Part shown: positions 10,047 through 21,002 of the stretch, one piece after another
Layout of the letters: each line of letters starts with the position of its first letter
How positions within the stretch are numbered: the first letter of the stretch is position 1
Assembly (NCBI GenBank): GCA_934047225.1
Contig: OW204005.1
Location: 24,870,396-24,934,395 of the forward strand
Length of the DNA stretch: 64,000 nucleotides
Origin: Ypsolopha sequella
Lineage: Eukaryota > Arthropoda > Insecta > Lepidoptera > Ypsolophidae
Direction: 5' to 3'
The notes under the pieces: generated by a model
Told to the model about the DNA's origin: nothing
Database searches by the model: none
The model's input: the letters and a program-made list of their open reading frames with translations, nothing else
Position numbers and translations under genes: made by a program

Positions 10047-10259
10047 GTTAGCTATTACAGATTTTTATTACATATATTTTGTTATCTAAAATAATCATTG
10101 TCAAGTAGGAATATTTTATTGTGAGACAGCTGGCAATACACAGCTGTCAGTCTAGAATTACGCGGGGTATTGTAAGGTGATAGTGTCCCCAATAAAACTA
10201 TATCAAAATATCTTATCCGCCTGTATTATTTATAGTATATTATTAGTAATACTATTAAT
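10047..10259 (-). repeat. BEL-1 5' LTR, partial (213 of 344 bp)
   Basis: It matches 18725-18937 along its full 213 bp with no difference that I could see. On the minus strand it is the last 213 bases of the LTR and ends in GCTAACA. The first 131 bases, present at 18938-19068, are missing; unrelated sequence starts at 10260. Confidence 0.85.
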
Positions 10260-11562
10260 TCAGAAGTGCTATACGTATACCTAAAAGCCCAAATAAAACC
10301 GCTCAGAAACAAAAAGAAGAATTGCGTTGTAAAATGGTGCCGTGACTGACGTTTTCAATTGTGTTTTCAAAACCCAAATACGCTGCATAAAGTGAAATAA
10401 TAGTTTTTCACAGCCCTATTAGACGATAACAATAACTTTTAAACAAAGTTAAGTGTAATTAAGTACTTAAACCTCATCTACTTTAAATTGTGAAACAAAC
10501 CATAGTGGTCATTGACCCCTCTACATGACTATCAATTTGCACCAGAAAGAAATGGAAATATGTTCAGAAAAGGATTGAAAAACAAACAAATGGAACCTTT
10601 GGGACAACCTTCACAAGTAGTGGGTTATGTAAGTGGACAAGCAATGCCAACAACTGCTAGTACCTTTCCGCTAGGTATGAGTAATATGCACTGATTTGTT
10701 ATGGTAATGCTTTTTCTGCATTTTTATGTGTGATAGACCACAAATTATACAATTAAAAAAAAAAAAAGTGATCGGAAGACAAATATGTCTTATAAAATTA
10801 AGTACCTATTAATAATCTACATTTAAAAGCATAAACCATGGATTACCTATCTAGTTACTAGGTTATCTACTCAAGACACGAAAAAATAATAATAAAAATG
10901 GGTAATTAAGCAAGCTGAGTGTTGAAGGAAATCTGTGACTGGAATCTGGAATATATTCACGCTGTGATATTATGCTGTGATACCTACTGAAAATTATTTT
11001 AATCAATTTACTGATCGAGTAATACTAGGCTTGTATCTTTGAAAGGAGTGTTTTACAGAGATTGTATGTCGTGGAATGTTTCATCATTATATATATTTTC
11101 TTCGGTGAAATAAATGCAAGGACAGAATTGAGCCAGTGACCATAAGTTTATGCAATAATGTTACTTGGAAAACAATTTTGGAGATACACAACAAATAATG
11201 ATGTTGACTAGAAGCTACAATTACTAATGTGAACGCACATGACATAAGGGTGAAAAAGATAAATGGAAATTTATAATATACAGTTATGGTGCAAGGATCA
11301 CACTTTCAGGAAATAACTTTCAGGTTTTACTTAATGTCAGTAAAATAAAACTGCATGGAGCTTTTGATTGGAGGAAATACTACTGCGAAGGAGTTGAGAA
11401 TGATTATGTTCAGTATATTGGCTATTAAGTTCAAATTTTTCAGAATTTGAATGCACATTATAAGAGCTTAAGATACATGAAAATTCAATAACAAAGAGGG
11501 AGTGCACAATATCATACTTTCAGGGTTTATTTTCAGGAAATTATTTTCAGTTTGTTTTGTTG
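10260..11562. other. Gene-free stretch with a PBS-like motif
   Basis: No coding frame worth calling. TGGTGCCGTGACTGACG at 10334-10350 looks like an LTR-element primer-binding site, and AATAAAACCGCTCAG just before it looks like an R/U5 end, so this may be the 5' end of a lost plus-strand retroelement. No matching second LTR was found in the window. Confidence 0.35.
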
Positions 11563-11725
11563 AAGTACTGCCAAGGAGGGTTACAGCTGTAAATTGTACG
11601 ATGGTTGTTCAATTACAACAAAATACAAATATGGGAAACAGTAAAGTACTGCCAAGGAGGGTTACAGCTGTAAATTGTACGATGGTTGTTCAATTACAAC
11701 AAAATACAAATATGGGAAACAGTAA
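11563..11725. repeat. 81-bp tandem duplication
   Basis: Two adjacent copies with a period of 81 (AAGTACTGCCAAGGAGGG at 11563 and at 11644), identical until the last bases. The period is a multiple of three and both copies are open on the plus strand (11502-11744), but nothing else suggests a gene. Confidence 0.9.
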
Positions 11726-13025
11726 GGATTTGAAAAATGTGTAAATCAATGTGAAATCGACCAGGCGACACGGTGGTATGGGTATATGTTTCATTGTTCA
11801 CATTTTCTTTACTTAATGTGTCCAAGTGCACAAGGAAGGGTGAGGTAATATCATTATTATTATTATTATTATTCTGGCTATGGATTTTAATCCATTGTAT
11901 TAAGGGGCTATACCGTGAAAATTGACACTTTTTGAAGTAATTTATCTGCTCTTTTAATGAAGTTCCAAGTAAAATAAATTAGTATAACAATTTTGGGACC
12001 TTTTACTAGATTTTGGTCTATCAGAAATGCGATAGGAGGAATTTCATTCGATAGAAATAATTATTGAAATCAGGTCTAAATTTACACTTTTTTTTGATAT
12101 TCTGACAAATTAGGATAGCATACAGACTTGAAAAATATTTATTTAGATGGGTTTTAACTACACCTAAATTACTGGTTATGGAATTTTTTGTAGCTATTTT
12201 AGTTAATTTTGAATTAATTTAAAACCGACTTTTTGACAATTTTCCCCGATTCCGTCCCTTTCGCACTGCGGGTCTTTCTGCCTGGAGTAACGGGGACCTT
12301 TGCTAGCACGGTATATCGCCTTAATTGATTTATTCTTTATTGAGGAACAGTAAACCTTTTGTTTGTTAATGAAGTTATACTATTGGACCCTAAAGTTACA
12401 CTTTCAACAAGTAATTTCAAGTTAACTTTTTAATGCCTAACTCACCTGTGATAATATAACAAATAGTATTGAGAAACTTCTGAGTGGTGATGGTCAGTGA
12501 GGAATAAAAGTATTGGTCATTGGTTAAAGCATATATTGGATACATATATGTACATAAAATATAATAACTGGATAGGGAGCTCACAACGACTATCCTGTTG
12601 GATGGTTGTCGGGCAGCAACTCACCATCTGCCATATTTGAATTTGTGACAGATTTTTAAGGCAGATGTCCGTTGTCATATAACATAGACCATGGACCTGT
12701 TGTTCGGCCCATTTAGCATCCCATCCTCATAGCCCACTCCGGGTCGCTTCCTCCCTGGCAATAGTTTGGCAACTGTGGGGGACTGTCCGTTGGTGTATCT
12801 CAGTGACACGTTGGGGGAGGGGCCTCCATGGATACAGCCATCTCACATTTGGATTAAATGGTACCAAAGGCCTCTTCAATGTTCGTTTTAGACTCCATGA
12901 ACAGGGTTCGAAATTATCAAGATTATGATGGATGCTTGATGAATGTCTGATAACTATCCGAAGAATATGCGATAATGATCGGATAGGTGTCGGATAATTA
13001 TCACCAGTGTAAGAAATTAATTTGT
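11726..13025. other. Gene-free stretch
   Basis: It contains a short (ATT)n run at 11852-11873 and a GC-richer block at 12680-12900. The block may be part of an unrecognised repeat. No coding frame or clear element ends were seen. Confidence 0.4.
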
Positions 13026-13426
13026 TATATTGTTTGAATGAATGAATGAATGAATACACACATTATTGTACATGGTTGAATAAAAAAAAAAAAAAAAAAA
13101 AAAATAGAGTACAGAGTTTTGAACACATAATGTTGTACAAGGGCGGACTTATCACTTAAAGCGATTTCTTCCAGCCAACCTTTGGGTAGTGAAGAAAGTA
13201 TTATTCTACCTAATGTGGAAGTGGATACTAGATTTACAAAATAAATAAATAAAAGAAGAATTAAAACCAATAAAGTGAATAAGTATTCTTACCCAAATAA
13301 ACTTACACAATATATTGTATGTTGATATATACACATACATACCGTATACATACAAAAAAAAAAATACTTAATATATTATACATAAAAATATCAATAGACT
13401 GAGTGATGAAGTGAGACTACCAACAC
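13026..13426 (-). mobile_element. LINE 3' end, same family as 34158-35773
   Basis: It begins with a (GAAT)n tail (13034-13055) and has CAAGGGCGGACTTATCACTT, then CGATTTCTTCCAGCCAACC and GAGACTACCAAC, all matching the 3' untranslated region of the LINE at 34158. Only the 3' UTR is left (5' truncated). A 23-base A run interrupts it at about 13082-13104. Confidence 0.75.
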
Positions 13427-13820
13427 AAATTAACATTAATTAAAGTAAAAATAACTTTTAATATTATATTTTGAATTATTAAAAGTTGTGCTTTAAAGCG
13501 CTGCAGAAACGCGCGAAAGCACTCTAAATCCGAACTGAATTTTGTATGGTACGGGGAATCCCCACAACAGCGGCGGGGCGCGAGCGCAGCACGTTGAAAA
13601 TTCGTGCGTTCGGTTATACACAAGTGCGAAAATACACGTTCGAATACAGTTTACTTTAATTAACGCAAATTTTGTTATTATCAATTGATAATCATCGAGC
13701 TATTTTTATCATGATAATTATCAAGATCATTTTCACGGATTAGTATCCTTTCGAACCTGCCTATGAATGCCTTTCAAATGACCGGGTCCCTATGGGCTCG
13801 TGACTGAGAAGTGTAACTGC
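13427..13820. other. Unassigned AT-rich stretch
   Basis: No coding frame is supported. A GC-rich patch (13560-13600) and a TTATCATGATAATTATCA palindromic run near 13706-13723 are visible, but no element was recognised. Confidence 0.4.
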
Positions 13821-14000
13821 ATAATAATAATAATAAAATTCTCTATTGCACTAAAAATTTGTATAGAAGGCGAACTTAAAGCTATCTAGCATTGTCTTCC
13901 AGTTAACCTTTGATGCTGTGGATCGTTATTGGGTAGTGTCAAGAAAGGTATCGTAGAAACAATACTAAATACCTAAAACAATACTAAATGACGGAGACAT
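13821..14000 (-). mobile_element. Second, more diverged LINE 3' end
   Basis: (AAT)n at 13821-13838, then ATTCTCTATTGCAC and AGAAGGCGAACTTAAAGC...TCTTCCAGTTAACCTTTG, a diverged version of the 3' end found at 13026, 34158 and 37570. The inner boundary is not clear. Confidence 0.5.
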
Positions 14001-14570
14001 TAAAATATTAGTATAAACAAACGGAGCATAATATCTACATAATCATAAACAAATGTACTACTTACTATAAAATAAAAATACATACATACATACATACATA
14101 TTATATACAAATACATATTATGTAAATATAATATGCTATTTAAGATTCAAAACTCATACAAGGATTGATAAAGTAAATGTGCTATGACTGTATTAATTAC
14201 TTTTTATATTATGTAAAAAAGTGCTGCAGGACTAACAGCTAATGATGAAGACTCTCGAATGATGAGTGAATGAATTTGTAATCATGTCAGTTTTATGTGT
14301 GGGGGTGCACAAATGTAAATGGTTCTCTGGGTGTTGAGGGCGACCAAGGGAATCACGGGAAACGAACCTTTCTTTTAGGTAAGAGGGGATCATTGAAGAT
14401 GTTTTAAAGAAGCGTTAAAATATGAACGTTACGACAATTTCGGATATTAAGCCAGTTAAGATTAGAACGGGATTGCGACACATGGTCGTATTTACGGCAA
14501 TGGACTATGCAAAAGTTTAAAAGTTTAGCCCTGTTCAGTATAAGTAATTGATTGTTTTCTTACTAGATTT
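14001..14570. other. Unassigned stretch before the satellite
   Basis: AT-rich, with a short (CATA)n run at about 14080-14099. No gene or element end recognised. Confidence 0.4.
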
Positions 14571-14574
14571 TGCT

Positions 14575-16625
14575 GTTGATACCTGAGGCCGACCCACGTG
14601 TGTGTGGACGCGGCATTTCAATTGCTGTTGATGCCTGAGGCCGACCCACGTGTTTGTGAACGCGGCATTTCATCAACTAAGATCTGAGGCCGATACACAT
14701 TATGTGTGTACGCGGTATTTCATCACCATAAACAGAGGCTGATACACATGATATGTGTACGCAGTATATCATCAATTTCATATTATAATCTGAGGCCGAT
14801 ACACATTATGTGTGTACGCGGTATTTCATCATCATAAACAGAGGCTGATACACATGATATGTGTACGCAGTATATCATCAATTTCATATTATAATCTGAG
14901 GCCGATACACATTATGTGTGTACGCGGTATTTCATCATCATAAACAGAGGCTGATACACATGATATGTGTACGCAGTATATCATCAATTTCATATTATAA
15001 TCTGAGGCCGATACACATTATGTGTGTACGCGGTATTTCATCACCATAAACAGAGGCTGATACACATGATATGTGTACGCAGTATATCATCAATTTCATA
15101 TTATAATCTGAGGCCGATACACATTATGTGTGTACGCGGTATTTCATCATCATAAACAGAGGCTGATACACATGATATGTGTACGCAGTATATCATCAAT
15201 TTCATATTATAATCTGAGGCCGATACACATTATGTGTGTACGCGGTATTTCATCATCATAAACAGAGGCTGATACACATGATATGTGTACGCAGTATATC
15301 ATCAATTTCATATTATAATCTGAGGCCGATACACATTATGTGTGTACAAATTCAAATTCAAATAGTTTATTTTGCAAAGCAGGTATAGATATATACACTT
15401 TTTACACGTCAAATTTAATCTAATAAAGAAAATATATGTAATAGAATAATAAATGTACATGAACTAAATTAAAGGTTTATTTAATTTATGTAGCAATATA
15501 TTTACGATTAAAATGATAGGTAAAATATATATTATACAAGGTAAAATCCAATCAGCCGCCCGAACCCATACCGGAGACCCGGCCAGGGACCAGGAACAAG
15601 GTTCAGTGATCACCAACCGAGCCCCCAGCACGAATCCAGGCGGCCGACCAAATCCCATCCTATATACTACATACTAATAGGTTACATATATAAATACATG
15701 CCTACCTCCGCCCATTCGATTAGTCTTGCTAAGAAGAAGGGCAAGAAACTTAGCAAGATCATGTCTTTTTTTCAACATAAAACTTATACTATACAATATA
15801 TGACTTATATCTACTTTAACCAAGGGATAAGAAAATACAAGACAGTAGGAATTCAGGTTAATGAAAAAAAGAAAAACATATATATCTTTGTCTACCTGTC
15901 TCATATAGTCCTTTTCCTTTTACAGTCTATAATCAATTAATGTTTACACCTTAGAGGAATCATAAGTTAAGAAATTATACTATTTAATTAAATTATAACT
16001 TACTACGAGTATCATTATCACTGTAACACCATGCTTCACCATCATCCAAATATTCATTTATTTTATAATATGCCTTTTTCAATAGGCCCTGCTTAATATA
16101 CAGTTTAAACTTATTCTCTGACAAAGTAAGGACCTCCTTTGGAAGTTTATTGTAAAATCTTATACCATGTCCTACAAAAGAGGTACTCACCTTAGCGAGT
16201 CTGATTTTTGGAAAAGCCAGTTTATGCTTATTTCTGGTCTCCTTACAATGTTGCTTACCAAGCCTTGGGAAAGACTCAACATTTTTTCTGACATATCTAA
16301 GGACTTGGTAAATATATTCACAAGGAACCGTTAACGCGGTATTTCATCACCATAAACAGAGGCTGATACACATGATAAGTGTACGCAGTATATCATCAAT
16401 TTCATATTATAATCTGAGGCCGATACACATTATGTGTGTACGCGGTATTTCATCATCATAAACAGAGGCTGATACACATGATATGTGTACGCAGTAAATC
16501 ATCAATTTCATATTATAATCTGAGGCCGATACACTGTATGTGTGTACGCGGTATTTCATCAACTACGACACCATGAACAGAGGCTGATACATCTGGCGAG
16601 TGTACGCAGTATTCTATCAAGAATT
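14575..16625. repeat. Palindromic satellite, 106-bp period (two half-units of 49 and 57 bp)
   Basis: About twenty half-units, each built as GAGGC-GATACACAT, a palindromic core and GTGTACGC-GTAT-TCATCA. One type has core TACACATGATATGTGTA, a perfect palindrome with a 3-base centre. The other has TACACATTATGTGTGTA. The 106-bp dimers start at 14791, 14897, 15003, 15109, 15215 and 15321 and are nearly identical. The first two half-units (from about 14590) are diverged and carry CCACGTG cores, and the last ones (16500-16612) are also diverged. A LINE interrupts the array at 15349-16332. No gene lies in it. Confidence 0.92.
15349..16332 (-). mobile_element. 5'-truncated LINE inserted in the satellite
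   Basis: The tail is (AAATTC)n at 15349-15365 on the plus strand. The reading frame 16190-15993 (minus) is a CR1/Jockey-group ORF2 C-terminus (GIRFYNKLPKEV...LLKKAYYKINEYL). Satellite sequence stops at GTGTGTAC (15348) and resumes at ACGCGG (16333), so at least AC is duplicated. The 3' untranslated part has an odd GC-rich block (15545-15660). Confidence 0.8.
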
Positions 16626-17100
16626 CAACGCTGAGCAGAGACAGATAATGAAGAAATATATTACATATATAGTTACGCTTATATGACATGTGTCAAATTG
16701 TTGAAAATAGTCGGTTCGGCTATGGACCATAAAAATAATTTGTACAAAAATATAGTTAATGTAATAAACTAATAAGTAATAACATCACCAGACTAAATGA
16801 AGCCATTCAGCGGGTAATGGATGGCCGGAACGAATTATACTGCTGATTATTTTGTCTAACTGTTTTAACTGGCATATTGTTTCATGTTAAAGCCTTTTGC
16901 TGAAGTTAGAGTAACATGAAGTAAGTTTTTAATTACTTTCAAGAGCAAGTTTTGTAAACCTAATGTAATGCTGATTACTTTGTGTAATTCATTGAACTGG
17001 TATTGTTTTACGTTGAAGCTTCTTAGTTTAGTCAAAAGTTTGTATCATATAAGATTTTGTTTATTTATAAGAGTAAGTTTTGTAAACCTATATGTTTGTG
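16626..17100. repeat. Imperfect direct repeat, period about 130 bp
   Basis: CTGCTGATTATTTTGTCTAA at about 16840 and ATGCTGATTACTTTGTGTAA at about 16970 begin two diverged copies. Both run through ACTGG, TGTTT, TTAAAGC/TGAAGC and AGTAAGTTTTGTAAACC-like stretches. Their origin is unknown, and they follow the satellite directly. Confidence 0.6.
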
Positions 17101-18724
17101 TTGTGTTTGGTATCGATTGGTCAAACTAGTAAAATTATTATTTTGTGGAATAAATTAATAGAAATGGAAATGAAAGATGTCCAAGAAGACCCTTCATTGT
17201 TATGATGTTGTAAGCCTTGCATATTCTGTTAATTTGTGAATCTTATCATAATTTTATTTCGCTTTTTGACCCCTTAAATATAAATGTTTTAATTATTCGT
17301 TAACTAAAGATGTAATTTGTTGACCTAAACGGAGTCACCAAATTGTTGTATTTAAATAAAATTATGATGATCAGGTCTAGGAATAGGGACATTCCTCATA
17401 CAGGATGGCCGATGCGCACTACAAGGGTGCGCGTGATAATTTTGAGCAGTCATGCTTATTTATTTGTTAAAATGTTTGTACAAGAAGCAAATCTCATAAG
17501 TACATATAATTATACAATGCCTTGTAAAACTATATAAACATTTCGTCCGCAGGAATGAGTCACGAGATTTGCGGAAAGGACATAATTTATTTTAAATTTT
17601 GGTTACTTAAATATTTTCCTTTAGATGATCAATTGTGTGGTGTTTCTAAAAGATATTTTTCAGATGTGGTAGGTAATTGTAATTGTTGATTGTAAATAGG
17701 CATTTCAAAATTAAATAAAACAAATTTCAGACAAGGCTGACGACAATAAATACGAACATTTTCATGCACAGTACAGAATGTTTATGTATAAGTTTTCTGA
17801 TGAAATGTTGAATGTTCTATATTCTATAACAAAATAATTGTTGCTTCAAGAAATAATGTATTATATGTTTATAATATTTCACTTAGGTACGTAAATAAAA
17901 ATTATGTATTTACAATGTAGGTGACATTCCAATAAAATAAATTATGGTTATCAACAATTATGTCATGCAAAATTCTAGTACATCATCAATATTAACATTA
18001 ACGAAATAAAATTGACAAAAGTAAGTAGGTACTTATGTGTTATGTTCCATTAGAATAATATTATTGTGATATCTATGTTTGTTCCGTACATTATAGCCTG
18101 ATTAGAATGGCATAGATGTGCTTATCAATAATCTTGTAAAAAGACTATCATTAATACACACATTTAAAGGAACTGATAAACCTACACTTGATTTATATAA
18201 ATGAGCTTAAAATAAAGTTGAAAAATGTATTTTGAGTTAAGTATATTAATTGTCCTCAATCGTATTCAATTAAATTTTGTTTAAGACTTAATTACTTATA
18301 CTTAGGTACGTATAATCGCATTGAGTTTTGTTAAAAGACATAAGATAATTGTAGATACGAGTATAAACTATAAATATACATGACAATATAAAGTATTCAA
18401 CTTGATGTTTGAACGCTTATAACGTCTAGTAGACTTGTGAATCGATTAGTGTATTTCATCATTTTTGTACATTTACCAGGTGTTTTTGATACCTATGTAT
18501 AGCGATTATCGATATAGTAAAACCTTAAAAATGTTTTATCAATTTAAGTTACGATATGATCTATTATTCCATTAAAATATTCAGATATTAAAATATTATA
18601 TAAAATATTAAGATATTCGGTTAAGTTACAGTCTGTTAAGATATTAAGTATAGGTAGTATTTGGTCTCTATAATTTTATATACTTAATTTTGCCTGAGGT
18701 CAGGCAATGGTCAGGATGGCCGAC
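17101..18724. other. Gene-free AT-rich stretch
   Basis: No coding frame, element end or structured repeat was recognised. CAGGATGGCCGA occurs twice (17401-17412 and 18712-18723), the second directly before the solo LTR. Confidence 0.5.
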
Positions 18725-19068
18725 TGTTAGCTATTACAGATTTTTATTACATATATTTTGTTATCTAAAATAATCATTGTCAAGTAGGAATATTTTATTG
18801 TGAGACAGCTGGCAATACACAGCTGTCAGTCTAGAATTACGCGGGGTATTGTAAGGTGATAGTGTCCCCAATAAAACTATATCAAAATATCTTATCCGCC
18901 TGTATTATTTATAGTATATTATTAGTAATACTATTAATATTATTAAATCATTTTAAAACAGATAAATAAAAAACATTTTCATTTCAATTTTTTCCTCAAG
19001 ACATTGTCAAAATCATAAATAATCTACTTATTTTTTTGCACTTGTTAAGCTCCAAGGAGTCAGCAACA
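18725..19068 (-). repeat. Solo LTR of the BEL-1 family (344 bp)
   Basis: Minus-strand ends are TGTTGCTGACTCC and GCTAACA, the TG...CA form. The right part matches the 3' LTR remnant at 1073-1100 and the left 213 bp match 10047-10259. The flanks (CCGAC and AAAGT) do not match, so no target duplication is left. It may be a product of recombination rather than a simple solo LTR. Confidence 0.85.
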
Positions 19069-20222
19069 AAAGTGGTAAAAAAGCCTTGTCTATAAAATTT
19101 TTATGGGTGATAAGTACTGTATAAAATAAAGTAAAAACAAAAAAAAAAATATTTGTAAAAGAAAAGACCACGGGTGAAGCTGCGGGCAAAGTTAGTATTA
19201 AACTTTGAGCATAGAGGTACATGAGAGGAGCAGTCGAGTGCAGTGATGAACACGCATTTGTTGTAGCACGATTGTATTTTGGTCTCACGTACATTTATAT
19301 AAATAACCAGTTGAAATAAAATTATATTAATCAGCACATGAAATTAAAAAAAAATAATTATTACTCTTTAAAAAAACTTACCGGCTAAGAATGTCCCGTT
19401 ATTTTATGAGTGTATTTTTCCGTTCAATTACCGTATTCAATGTATTAATCTTCTCATCACTCATTGTAGCACAAATAAATTGATTTTTGGTTACTTTTAT
19501 GCGTAAATGAAGAAATTATGCTCTCGATTAGCGTAGCGTGCACTTAGGATGAAAGAATTATCGGCACTGAACGAAAAACATCGTAGACGCAATAAAAATA
19601 GGCGAAAGTCAAACAATAAGACAAGTATCTTACTCACTTGCACAGCTAATTGGCAGAACGAGATAACGAATACGTCACGGGTTCTCTTGTATTAAGAAAC
19701 AGTTTGGTAATTAATGTAAGGGCCAAATTGGTAAAAACCAATACTTGCCAAATAATGTAAGTAACATCCATTTGATTTATTGATTTATAACTTTATTAGG
19801 AACTATTTTGTGCTTGTGATGAATAATTGATGTCTCTAAGTAACTCCAACAGATTAATGTTTTTGTTATGAAAATATCTAAGGATGATTTAAATATTTAA
19901 TAGTTTATTTGTTATTGCCTTAAAATAGCGTTTTACTTTAAATGTTAATATTTTGTATTCAGCCAGTCAGAAGTATCCGGTCGGGGCAGCGCCCCCACAG
20001 CGGCTGGTGGCAGCCGATACAACTTTTTGGTGTTGTTGTTGTTGTTGTGAAGGAATGGTGAATTATTAATGTGGATTTATTGTTTTAAAAGTTTTTAGAA
20101 GCCCCTGCCGGATCTAGGTGAACTATTAAGTTCTACCGAGCCTGACTTTCTCACCTCCTCGTGCCGTAGTATCTGTAAAGATTACGAAGTGACATTAAAT
20201 TGTGCCTTTTTGTAAAAAACTA
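19069..20222. other. Unassigned stretch
   Basis: No coding frame is supported. A GC-rich patch at 19978-20010 and a (GTT)n run at 20029-20047 are the only features seen. Confidence 0.45.
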
Positions 20223-20504
20223 TCATCTTTTATTGCTTGAGTGAAAATGAAGGAGACCCCGGATGATGATGAAAGTGCCAAATCTCCATCTGGTGCTACG
20301 TCCACGCCGACATACTCCTATTGTTGAATTATTGAGATTTTCAAAATAGCCTTCAATGTCTTGCTTGGATATTTCAGCACGAGCTCGCTTTATGTTTGAA
20401 CATAATCTTGATGTGAGTTTGTTTTTATGTCTTTCTAGAAACGAATAGCTCCATTCAAGACCTGGCAAATTGTTTTTGAACCTCATGCAAAAATGCCTGT
20501 GCAA
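20223..20504 (-). pseudogene. pogo-type transposase fragment, HTH domain end
   Basis: The start of this frame (FKNNLPGLEWSYSFLERHKN, then LTSRLCSNIKRARAEISK and IEGYFENLNNS) matches the second half of the CENP-B/Tc5-type DNA-binding domain of pogo-like transposases. After ENLNNS the meaningful reading shifts frame (GDLALSSSSGVSF in another frame), so the fragment is broken. No catalytic domain follows. It is separate from the pogo fragments at 22.0/37.2 kb and 47-48.5 kb, because N- and C-terminal parts are in the wrong order for one gene. Confidence 0.7.
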
Positions 20505-21002
20505 AAAGTACCATTGAGAATAATATAGAAAAAAGACCCGTGGAGTTTCAAAAAATTGTTGCTAGATTAATGTACCTATTTAAAAATGGCATGTATTTAA
20601 CGCGGCGACAAATTAATCTGAATTAGGGATTTAAAAAAAATTAAAGCCGTTAGCAAAAATAATAGGTTGGCAGCTATGCATATTTATTTATTATATGTTA
20701 TATATATATACTCGTATACACATATATATCCTACACAATTATGCTGTGTATAGTTAAAAACTTCTTCGACAGAGAATAAATTAGAGGTAAAGACACTATA
20801 CATTTAATTTGGAATGTCTGTCCGTCCGTCTGTATGTCTGTTTAAACTTAATTTGAGTTTGAGAAGCATGCCTTCTGAATCTTGATGTGGTTATCACTGT
20901 CATCCAATAAATTAATAAACAGATTATATAATTACGTTGCGTGACAAGAGGATGATGAGCGAGTAATATTTAACGAAACGGGTATCATAATCACTCACTT
21001 TG

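Larger units (their letters stand above)
1065..10259 (-). mobile_element. BEL/Pao retrotransposon BEL-1, degenerate, interrupted by Copia-1
   Basis: Read on the minus strand, the order is partial 5' LTR (10259-10047), gag with zinc knuckles and protease (9833-8097), linker (to 7735), then after the Copia insertion reverse transcriptase, RNase H and the last part of integrase (3352-1170), and a remnant of the 3' LTR (1100-1065). Several frameshifts and the loss of the integrase core show it is dead. A full LTR of the same family stands alone at 18725-19068, and its comparison fixes the LTR ends here. Confidence 0.85.

Noticed and set aside
10512..10694. Plus-strand 60-residue frame (MTPLHDYQFAPERNGNMF...)
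   Set aside because: The composition is plausible, but there is no recognisable domain, splice context or neighbour; too short to call a gene.
11502..11744. Plus-strand frame over the 81-bp duplication
   Set aside because: Open only because the duplicated unit is a multiple of three; no other coding evidence.
12727..13270. Two minus-strand frames upstream of and in the LINE 3' end
   Set aside because: They cross a 23-base A run, simple repeats and LINE 3' UTR.
14575..16625. CRISPR-like regular repeats
   Set aside because: Spacers are not unique; whole 106-bp dimers are repeated, and the context is eukaryotic. It is a satellite.
20697..20730. Palindromic TATATATA run as a regulatory hairpin
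   Set aside because: Simple AT repeat, probably a LINE tail or microsatellite.
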